The notes beneath the pieces were generated by a model. It made no database searches. It had not been told where the DNA came from and saw only the letters and a list, made by a program, of their open reading frames with translations. 19,364 bases of DNA from Oscillospiraceae bacterium (lineage in GTDB: Bacteria > Bacillota_A > Clostridia > Oscillospirales > Oscillospiraceae). Positions 13,402 to 19,364 of the stretch are shown here, piece after piece (the first letter of the stretch is position 1; the number at the start of each line of letters is the position of its first letter). A program made the translations under genes and the position numbers. Location: positions 1 to 19,364 of the forward strand of contig SVLA01000019.1 of the NCBI GenBank assembly GCA_015068175.1. The letters are read 5' to 3'.

Positions 13402-15519
13402 ATGAAAAAAGTTACAGCACTTCTTCTGTGCCTGTGCCTGCTGCTGGCGGGCTGCACACCGAAGTCCGGCGAGCCGGTGAACCCCGGCCCCCAGGAGACC
13501 CAGGGTCCCTCCGCGGACCTGGGCGGCGACGACACCGGTTTCGGCCAGGATCTGAAAGAAAGCGGCTTTTACGACGGCTATTTTGAAGGAACCTCCGCAG
13601 ACCTGCAGATCCAATGGATCTCCGGCACCAAAGATGCCTGCAAACTGGAAGGCACCACCCTGACCTTCACCGCCGTGGAGGAGGAGACGGTCTACGCCCT
13701 TTCCGGCACATTCTCCGGAAATATCGTCATCGACGTGGGCGACGATCAAAAATTTCAGCTTGAATTGACGGGCCTGGCCCTGGTCAGCAGCAAAAACAGT
13801 CCCATCACTGTCCTCAGCGGCGACAAAGTGACCATCCAGGCCAAAAAGGACACCCAAAACTATATCTACGATACCCGCACCGCGGCGGAAGAGGGCCAGT
13901 ATGCCGCGGCCATCTATGCGGAACCGGACCTGGAGATCAGCGGCAAGGGCGCGCTGACGGTGGTGTCGGAAAATAACAACGGCATCCGCTCTAAAGATGA
14001 CCTCCGGGTAAAAAATCTGACTCTGTCGGTGGCCTGCCGGGATAACGCCCTGAAGGGCAACGACAGCATCCGGATCGAAGGGGGCAAAACGGTCCTCATT
14101 GCCGCGGCCGGCGATTGCATCAAGACCGAAAACAGCGATATTTCCGAAAAGGGCAACCAGCGGGGCACCGTCACCGTGGCCGGCGGCACCCACGAGCTGT
14201 TCGCCGCCTGCGACGGTATCGACAGCGCCTACGATGTGGTCATTGAGGACGGCACCACTACCCTCAGCATCTACACCGACAAGTATTCCAATTACTCCCA
14301 GGAGGTGGCGGACTCTTCCTCGGATGTCAACTATATCCGCTTTACCGGCGATCAGTATTATTACTCCGTGAAGTACTACAATTCCGAAACGGATTACCTT
14401 TGGGTCAACGCGGAGTACCATTCCAAAGTTTCCGGCGGCAGAAGCACTTACTATTACTATTCCTATCCCAAAATGCCGGAATACGCCAAACAGCAGTTCT
14501 TCATTTACGAATTCGCCGCGCAGCAGGGCCAGGATCAGGAATATCTGGTCATGTCCGACTATCTGACGCCCAATGCCGGCTGCGATACCTTCGCCCTGAG
14601 CCAATCCTACAATGGCTTGCGCTATGAGTGGACCAATTACACCACCAAGGTCCAGGATGGGGGCTTTGGGGGCGGTCCCGGCGGTGGTCCCGGCGGCGGC
14701 CCCGGCGGTTTTAACGAGGGCAACTCGGATAAAAGCGACCACTCGGCCAAGGGCATCAAGGCCGCCAATGCCATCGTGATCCACGACGGCACCCTGACGA
14801 TCAAGGCCCACGATGACGCCATCCACGCCAACAGCGATACCGCCCTGGAAAACGGCGCCGCGCCTCTGGGGGATGTGACCGTCCACGGCGGAAATCTCAC
14901 CTTGTACAGCAGCGACGACGGCATTCATGCCGACGGCACTCTGAGCGTCCACGGCGGCACCGTCAGCATCACCAATGCTTACGAGGGCCTGGAAGGCACC
15001 TGCGTCCGGATCACCGGCGGCTATGTTTCCGTCCTTGCCAAAGATGACGGCATCAATGCCACCGCCACCACCGGCAATGCCGTGACCGTCAGCGGCGGCA
15101 CGGTGTATATCTGCTGTGCCGGCGACGGCATCGATGCCAACAGCCGCACGTCCGGCCAGGGCATCATTTTCTCCGGCGGCCGGACCGTGGTCATCTCCAA
15201 TTCCGGCATGAATTCCGCCATCGATACGGAAAACGGCTACACCTATGAAGGCGGTGCCGTGCTGGCGGTCATGCTCCGGGGCGGAATGTCCAACGAAGCC
15301 ACCCATTGCGCCAATTTTAACAGCATCGGCACTACAAAACAGATTTCCCTGAACAGCGGCGCGTATCTGCAGGCGCGGATCGGTGACGAGACCGTCACCG
15401 TCCAAATGCCCGTATCCCTGTCCGCCCTGGTCATTGCCCTGGGGGATAAGGGTGCCGATATCCGGACGGTTTCCGCCGCCGAAGGGACCCCGGACAGCAA
15501 CGGCGTCACCTGGCGCTGA
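13402..15519 (+). CDS. Carbohydrate-binding-domain lipoprotein with parallel beta-helix repeats (Cthe_2159-like)
   Basis: A 705-residue surface lipoprotein. ATG 13402 is preferred over ATG 13399 because it lies six bases after AGAGG. The signal peptide ends in LAGC (Cys18). Many turns carry the motif D-(G/A/N/C)-(I/A) plus K/N/D-A, e.g. DNALKGN, DCIKTEN, DGIDSA, DDAIHAN, DDGIHADG, DDGINA and DGIDAN. This is typical of the Cthe_2159 family (beta-helix, calcium-associated, reported to bind acidic polysaccharide). The helix is interrupted at residues about 290-450 by a Tyr-rich segment and a (GGGP)n glycine linker at 420-436. It is the first gene of an operon with the response regulator (43-base gap) and kinase. 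Role inferred: polysaccharide binding or cell-surface structure. Confidence 0.85.
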   Translation: MKKVTALLLCLCLLLAGCTPKSGEPVNPGPQETQGPSADLGGDDTGFGQDLKESGFYDGYFEGTSADLQIQWISGTKDACKLEGTTLTFTAVEEETVYALSGTFSGNIVIDVGDDQKFQLELTGLALVSSKNSPITVLSGDKVTIQAKKDTQNYIYDTRTAAEEGQYAAAIYAEPDLEISGKGALTVVSENNNGIRSKDDLRVKNLTLSVACRDNALKGNDSIRIEGGKTVLIAAAGDCIKTENSDISEKGNQRGTVTVAGGTHELFAACDGIDSAYDVVIEDGTTTLSIYTDKYSNYSQEVADSSSDVNYIRFTGDQYYYSVKYYNSETDYLWVNAEYHSKVSGGRSTYYYYSYPKMPEYAKQQFFIYEFAAQQGQDQEYLVMSDYLTPNAGCDTFALSQSYNGLRYEWTNYTTKVQDGGFGGGPGGGPGGGPGGFNEGNSDKSDHSAKGIKAANAIVIHDGTLTIKAHDDAIHANSDTALENGAAPLGDVTVHGGNLTLYSSDDGIHADGTLSVHGGTVSITNAYEGLEGTCVRITGGYVSVLAKDDGINATATTGNAVTVSGGTVYICCAGDGIDANSRTSGQGIIFSGGRTVVISNSGMNSAIDTENGYTYEGGAVLAVMLRGGMSNEATHCANFNSIGTTKQISLNSGAYLQARIGDETVTVQMPVSLSALVIALGDKGADIRTVSAAEGTPDSNGVTWR
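14657..14712 (+). repeat. Gly/Pro-coding short tandem repeat inside the beta-helix gene
   Basis: Three to four units of about 12 bases (GGCGGTCCCGGC-like) encode GGFGGGPGGGPGGGPGG. The low-complexity stretch may vary in copy number by slippage in frame. Confidence 0.75.
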
Positions 15520-15562
15520 TCTCTATTTTCCCCTGGCTGAACAGTCAGAAAGGAGGCGTTTT

Positions 15563-16237
15563 ATGCGGATCCTCATTGCAGAAGACGATCCCAAGCTGTG
15601 CAAAAGCCTGGTGCATATTTTTGAACATGACCATTACGCGGTGGACAGCGTAGACAACGGCGTGGATGCCTTTGAATTCGCCGCCACCGATGTCTACGAC
15701 GGCCTGGTGCTGGACATCATGATGTCCGGCATGGACGGCGTGACCCTTCTGCGGAAACTCCGGGCCCAGGGCATCACCACCCCGGCCTTGTTTCTCACGG
15801 CCCGAACGGAGATCCATCAGCGGATCGAGGGCCTGGATGCGGGGGCGGATGACTATCTGCCCAAACCCTTCTCTACCCAGGAACTGCTGGCCCGGGTCCG
15901 GGCCATGCTCCGCCGCAAGGACAATTTCACCCCGGATCTGCTGTCCGTCGGCACCCTGACCCTGAACCGCTCCACCTACGAACTGCAGTGCGGCGATAAA
16001 GTGCTGTCCCTCAGCGGCAAGGAGTTCCAGGTCATGGAAATGCTGATGCGCCATCAGAATCAGATCCTCACCGCCGAACAGCTCATCACCCACATTTGGG
16101 GGTGGGATGCCCGTGTGGATACCAGCGTGGTGTGGGTCCACATTTCCAATATCCGCAAAAAGATCGATGCCCTGGGGGCCCCGGCCGTCATTCGCTTCAT
16201 CCGCAATGCCGGATATGTATTGGAGGCGGCCCCATGA
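15563..16237 (+). CDS. OmpR/PhoB-family response regulator
   Basis: A 224-residue cytosolic transcription factor. The receiver domain 1-118 has the acidic pocket Glu7-Asp8-Asp9, phospho-acceptor Asp51 (VLDIMM), Thr79 and Lys101 (KPF). The winged-helix DNA-binding domain is 125-222, ending in the VWVHISNIRKKI and FIRNAGYVL motifs. ATG 15563 follows AAAGGAGG at seven bases. An earlier in-frame ATG at 15383 lies inside the beta-helix gene and is rejected. The last bases overlap the kinase start (ATGA). It likely binds the paired TTTAG boxes at 13317 and 17706, thereby controlling its own operon and the protease gene. Confidence 0.93.
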   Translation: MRILIAEDDPKLCKSLVHIFEHDHYAVDSVDNGVDAFEFAATDVYDGLVLDIMMSGMDGVTLLRKLRAQGITTPALFLTARTEIHQRIEGLDAGADDYLPKPFSTQELLARVRAMLRRKDNFTPDLLSVGTLTLNRSTYELQCGDKVLSLSGKEFQVMEMLMRHQNQILTAEQLITHIWGWDARVDTSVVWVHISNIRKKIDALGAPAVIRFIRNAGYVLEAAP

Positions 16238-17466
16238 TCTATAAACTGCAGCGGAAGTTCATCCTCATCAGCACCGTCTCTATTTTTACCGTGGTGTTTA
16301 TTGTTTTTGCGGCCATTGCGCTGTTTAGCATTACCTCCATCAATCACACCTTGGACATCCTGGCGGATTCGGTGTCGGAGGGCGGCGGACGCTTCCCGGA
16401 TTTCGGCATTTCCGGCATGAAACCGGGCAGGCCGCCCCAGGAACCCCAGTTTGAATTCATTACCCCGGAGACCCCGTTCTCCACCCGCTATTTTACCGTC
16501 CGTTTTGACAGTTCCGGCCAGGTGACCGGGACCAATACCGATTCCATTTATGCCATCGACGAGCCCCAGGCCCTGGAATATGCCGCCCAGGCCATGGAAG
16601 AAGGGGATTCCGGCGGCTGGATCTCCAGTTACCGCTATAAGATCTATACCACGGAGTTTGGCACCGATGTGGTCTTTATCGACGGCAGCGCCAACCTGGC
16701 CATGCTGGCCCAGTCCATGACCATCGCCGGCGTGGTACTGCTGATCTGCGTGACACTGGTGCTGGCGCTGATCATTCTGTTTTCCAAGCGGGCGGTGAAG
16801 CCCATCGCTGAAAGTTATGAAAAACAACGCCAGTTCATCACCGATGCCAACCATGAGCTGAAAACACCCCTGACCCTGATCCTGGCCAACCTGGACATCG
16901 CGGAGGAGGAGCTGGGCCGCAACGAGTGGCTGGAGGATATCCGGGCCGAGGGCCTGCGGCTGACGGAACTGGTCAACCGCCTGGTGGCCCTGTCCCGGAT
17001 GGATGAGGAGCAGTATGCCCTGCGCAATGACCGTGTGCCCCTGGGCAAACTGGTCACCGATACGGTGGTGGAGTTTGAGCCTCTGGCAGCGGACCGGGGG
17101 AAGACTCTGGAATCCCAGGTGGATGAGACCGTCTTCCTTCGGGGCGACGAGGAACTGCTGCGGAGCCTGCTGGCCATTTTGCTGGATAATGCCATCAAAT
17201 ACTGCGATCCCGGCGGACAGATCGTCGTCCGGCTGATCAAAGGCAGGCACATCACCCTGACCGTTGAAAATACCTACGCCGCCGTGGGGGACATGGAATT
17301 GCACCGGCTGTTTGACCGTTTTTACCGCGCGGACCGGGCCCGGACCTTCACCGGCGGCTACGGCGTGGGCCTGTCCATGGCCAAGTCCATCGTGGAAAAG
17401 CATAAAGGCAGCATTACCGCTTACCAAAAAGACGACACCCATATCGGCTTCAAAGTGACCCTCTGA
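16234..17466 (+). CDS. Membrane sensor histidine kinase, partner of the OmpR-type regulator
   Basis: A 410-residue kinase. Two membrane segments (about 10-33 and 161-183) enclose an extracytoplasmic domain of about 125 residues (35-160) with no sensor family I recognise. The H-box FITDANHELKTPL holds His207, the N-box is LLDNAIKY (Asn319), and the G2 box is GVGLS (377-381). A classical HAMP is not obvious; only about 15 residues separate TM2 from the dimerisation helix. GGAGG lies seven bases before ATG 16234, and the start overlaps the regulator stop by four bases. A terminator follows directly. Confidence 0.93.
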   Translation: MIYKLQRKFILISTVSIFTVVFIVFAAIALFSITSINHTLDILADSVSEGGGRFPDFGISGMKPGRPPQEPQFEFITPETPFSTRYFTVRFDSSGQVTGTNTDSIYAIDEPQALEYAAQAMEEGDSGGWISSYRYKIYTTEFGTDVVFIDGSANLAMLAQSMTIAGVVLLICVTLVLALIILFSKRAVKPIAESYEKQRQFITDANHELKTPLTLILANLDIAEEELGRNEWLEDIRAEGLRLTELVNRLVALSRMDEEQYALRNDRVPLGKLVTDTVVEFEPLAADRGKTLESQVDETVFLRGDEELLRSLLAILLDNAIKYCDPGGQIVVRLIKGRHITLTVENTYAAVGDMELHRLFDRFYRADRARTFTGGYGVGLSMAKSIVEKHKGSITAYQKDDTHIGFKVTL

Positions 17467-17468
17467 AA

Positions 17469-17498
17469 CCACCCTCCCCTGGGAGGGTGGCCTTTTTT
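17469..17498 (+). terminator. Rho-independent terminator of the two-component operon
   Basis: CCACCCTCC and GGAGGGTGG (17469-17490) form a 9-10 bp GC stem with a tight loop, followed by CC and six Ts (17493-17498). It starts two bases after the kinase stop codon. Confidence 0.9.
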
Positions 17499-17504
17499 GG
17501 CGGG

Positions 17505-17662
17505 AGACAGCCGGCGCCCTACGATATTGCCGCACCCATACCTTCCCCCGGGGGAAGGTGGCATTTGCGAAGCAAATGACGGAGGGAGAGAACCACTACC
17601 CCTCAGGCGAAAATCAAAGATTTTCGCCAGCTCCCCTGACAAGGGGAGCCAAGGCGGCCTCC
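17505..17662. repeat. Mosaic of palindromic interspersed repeats (copy 2)
   Basis: The units visible are AGCCGGCGCCCTACG...GCCGC (17509-17533), CCTTCCCCC/GGGGGAAGG (17541-17558), ATTTGC-GAA-GCAAAT (about 17563-17577), GGCGAAAATC/GATTTTCGCC (17607-17629) and GCTCCCC/GGGGAGC (about 17631-17649). Two of these modules are shared with 13078-13298. Nothing here looks like a gene. Similar GGCTCCCCTTGTCAGGGGAGC elements are frequent in Oscillospiraceae (recalled, not searched). Confidence 0.75.
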
Positions 17663-17705
17663 GGCCGCTATATCCACGAATGTTTACATCTCCGTCACAG
17701 CTTTC

Positions 17706-17737
17706 TTTAGGGCGTCTTTAGCCGCCAATGATACATT
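17706..17737 (+). promoter_or_regulatory. Predicted response-regulator site and promoter of the HtrA-like gene
   Basis: TTTAG at 17706-17710 and TTTAG at 17717-17721, 11 bp apart, the second continuing as CCG. The extended -10 (TGA then TACATT, 17729-17737) begins 12 bp after the start of the second box, exactly as at 13328/13340. There is no independent -35 match. The transcript would begin near 17744, leaving a leader of about 30 bases. Confidence 0.65.
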
Positions 17738-17773
17738 GTTCCCACGAACTTCAAGGAAAGGCTGACGAAACTT

Positions 17774-19093
17774 ATGAAAAACAAATGGACCTTCCTCGCC
17801 TGCACCCTGATCCTGGCCCTGACACTGACGCTGTCGGCCTGTATCCCCCAGACTGCCGTGGGCATTGCCGATGCCCGGATCAATATCGACGGAGAACTGA
17901 TCCTGGTCTACGATGACGGCCGGGAGCAGAATTTGGGCAACGTCGTGGGCAGCGACGGCGCCGCAGGCCCCAAGGGCGATGACGGCAGCATGGTCATCAC
18001 CGGCGACGGCGACAGCATCCCTGCGGCCAGCGCCAAGGGACTCCGCAGCGCTGTCAGCATCGTCTGCAATTTTGAAACCACGGTCCGCCAGGGCGGCGGC
18101 TGGCGCCCCGGCTACGGCAGTACCACCACCAAGGAGTATTCCTCCGCCGGCTCCGGCGTGATCTACCGGCTGGATCAGGCCGCCGGTGATGCGTTCATCA
18201 TCACCAATTACCATGTGGTCTACGATGCCGACAGCAACACGGAAAACGGCATCAGCGATGACATCCGGATCTACCTCTACGGCTCCGAGATCCAGGAAAA
18301 GGCCATCCCGGCCACCTATGTGGGCGGTTCGTCCTACTATGACATCGCGGTCCTGCGGGTGGAGGACAGCGCCCTCCTGCAAAGCGCCGATGTCTGCGCC
18401 GCCCAGGTGGCCGATTCTGATAATGTCAGCATAGGCGATCACGCCATTGCCATCGGCAACGCCCAGGGCTACGGCATTTCCGCCTCCAGCGGTGTGGTCA
18501 GCGTGGATTCGGAATACATCACCATGACCGCGGCCGACGGCCGGTCCGAGGTTTCCTTCCGGGTCCTGCGGGTGGATACGGCCGTCAACTCCGGCAACAG
18601 CGGCGGCGGCCTTTACGACGGCCGGGGCCAGCTCATCGGCATCGTCAATGCAAAGATCGTGGACGACGGCGTTGAAAATATCGGCTACGCCATTCCCTCC
18701 AACGTGGCGGTGGCCATTGCGGACAATATCATCGACTATTGCTTCGGCACCGACGTGGAGCAGGTCCAGCGGGCCTTGCTGGGCATCACCGTTACCACCG
18801 CCGATTCCAGAGCGGTCTACGACGAGACCACCGGGCGGATCCACATCGAGGAAACGGTGTCGGTCTACGAAGTGGCGGATGATTCCCTGGCCCAGGGGGT
18901 CTTGGAAGCCGGCGATGTGCTGATCAGCGCAGCGGTGGGGGACCGGACCGTTGCCATCACCCGCCAGTACCATGTGACCGACATGATGCTCACGGTCCGT
19001 CCGGGGGATACCGTGGTCCTCACGGTCCTTCGGCAGGGGACCGAGCAGACTTTGGAGATCACCGTGACCGAAGAATGCCTGACGGCCTACTAA
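17774..19093 (+). CDS. Lipoprotein trypsin-like serine protease with PDZ-like domain (HtrA/DegP family, S1C)
   Basis: A 439-residue protein, anchored outside the membrane through the lipobox LSAC (Cys23). The catalytic triad is His147 (ITNYHVV), Asp190 (YDIAVLRV) and Ser276 (NSGNSGGGL). Residues about 335-432 form a degenerate PDZ-like domain. A short collagen-like Gly-X-Y run (GSDGAAGPKGDDGS, 59-72) precedes the protease domain. Most Firmicute HtrA proteins use a membrane helix instead of a lipid anchor. ATG 17774 has only a distant purine run (AAGGAAAGG, about 12 bases away), so initiation may be modest. It is monocistronic, with a promoter resembling that of the two-component operon, which suggests surface protein quality control under that system. 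Confidence 0.9.
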   Translation: MKNKWTFLACTLILALTLTLSACIPQTAVGIADARINIDGELILVYDDGREQNLGNVVGSDGAAGPKGDDGSMVITGDGDSIPAASAKGLRSAVSIVCNFETTVRQGGGWRPGYGSTTTKEYSSAGSGVIYRLDQAAGDAFIITNYHVVYDADSNTENGISDDIRIYLYGSEIQEKAIPATYVGGSSYYDIAVLRVEDSALLQSADVCAAQVADSDNVSIGDHAIAIGNAQGYGISASSGVVSVDSEYITMTAADGRSEVSFRVLRVDTAVNSGNSGGGLYDGRGQLIGIVNAKIVDDGVENIGYAIPSNVAVAIADNIIDYCFGTDVEQVQRALLGITVTTADSRAVYDETTGRIHIEETVSVYEVADDSLAQGVLEAGDVLISAAVGDRTVAITRQYHVTDMMLTVRPGDTVVLTVLRQGTEQTLEITVTEECLTAY

Positions 19094-19185
19094 GGCACCG
19101 AAACGTAAAAAACGGGTATGTCCACGACCGTTGTTCTTTCATTGACCTCTCTTCATTTTTCTTTCATTATTGGCAGACCCGTTTT

Positions 19186-19224
19186 ACCGCCCGCCGGACC
19201 GACCATCCGCCGGGCGGTTTTCTT
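19186..19224 (+). terminator. Probable terminator of the HtrA-like gene
   Basis: ACCGCCCG (19186-19193) pairs with CGGGCGGT (19211-19218), followed by TTTTCTTT. An outer inverted repeat AAAACGGGT/ACCCGTTTT (19109-19117 and 19177-19185) directly precedes it with a 59-base loop, so the 3' leader could fold into a larger structure. Confidence 0.65.
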
Positions 19225-19236
19225 TGGACAAAAAAC

Positions 19237-19294
19237 GAGGTGCTGTCTCAAAATGATTTTACAGGATCATAAGAGGCAGCACCTCTTTCTTTTT
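19237..19294. repeat. Long hairpin followed by T-rich tract; terminator-like or insertion-sequence-end-like
   Basis: GAGGTGCTGTCTC (19237-19249) pairs with GAGGCAGCACCTC (19273-19285) with one G-U pair and a 23-base loop, followed by TTTCTTTTTCTTT. It would terminate plus-strand transcription. The GAGGTGCTGTCTCAAAATGA start also resembles the ends of some insertion sequences and derived MITEs. No transposase gene is in the window. The remaining bases to 19364 hold nothing I recognise. Confidence 0.55.
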
Positions 19295-19364
19295 CTTTGC
19301 AGCAACGAAGTTGTGGAAAAAGCATCTCAAAATTCGAAAAAACAGCGCACTTAATCTGAGGGGC

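Noticed and set aside
13342..15405. A 687-codon open frame on the minus strand, antisense to the beta-helix lipoprotein gene
   Set aside because: Shadow frame caused by GC-rich codon use; repeated Gly/Val/Ile/Asp content only mirrors the sense repeats.
17684..18973. A 429-codon minus-strand frame antisense to the HtrA-like gene
   Set aside because: No motifs; the sense strand has a full catalytic triad and lipobox.

Overview
The window looks like a chromosomal piece of a GC-rich, low-to-mid GC% Firmicute, most likely a gut Oscillospiraceae/Ruminococcaceae-type Clostridium relative. This is inferred, not proven. The signs are clostridial-type tRNA-Met and tRNA-Glu, strong AGGAGG-like ribosome sites, extended -10 promoters, several lipobox lipoproteins with no outer-membrane genes, and short palindromic interspersed repeats of a kind common in that family. 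No phage, transposase gene, CRISPR array or rRNA is visible.

Layout. (1) 1-1670: two abutting tRNA genes on the minus strand (Met, then Glu cut by the window edge) with a clear promoter; a small CmpB-family membrane protein on the plus strand; then, convergent, a minus-strand pair coding a low-molecular-weight tyrosine phosphatase and a cysteine-rich DUF2284 protein. (2) 1620-2009: a palindromic repeat, an AT-richer stretch without a convincing gene, and a terminator that points the wrong way for the neighbouring annotated genes. (3) 2010-4022, minus: a 670-residue old-yellow-enzyme/iron-sulfur/FAD reductase of the FadH/BaiCD/enoate-reductase type. (4) 4188-13065, plus: a six-gene operon with its own promoter, long leader and terminator. 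It encodes a fused two-domain ABC ATPase, two different permeases, a lipoprotein binding protein, an esterase and a repeat lipoprotein. (5) 13066-13316: mosaic palindromic repeats. (6) 13317-17498: an operon for a beta-helix carbohydrate-binding-type lipoprotein plus an OmpR-family response regulator and its histidine kinase. (7) 17500-17660: a second repeat mosaic. (8) 17706-19224: a lipoprotein HtrA-like protease gene with terminator-like hairpins after it.

Two things stand out. First, the ABC transporter is not a standard sugar importer: the ATPase carries about 170 extra, highly charged helical residues inside its first nucleotide-binding domain, and the partner permease carries about 170 extra helical, cytosolic-looking residues before its first membrane segment. 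Together with degenerate ATPase motifs, an oddly built binding protein and a co-translated esterase, this suggests an undescribed variant of the CUT2/BMP transporter class. The operon also starts with a 15-codon leader frame that holds the only good ribosome site.

Second, the promoter of the beta-helix/two-component operon and the promoter of the HtrA gene share the same architecture: two TTTAG boxes exactly 11 bp apart, the second extended to TTTAGCCG, followed at the same distance by an extended -10. This predicts that the OmpR-type regulator encoded between them controls both, giving a small cell-surface regulon of lipoprotein, sensor, regulator and surface protease.
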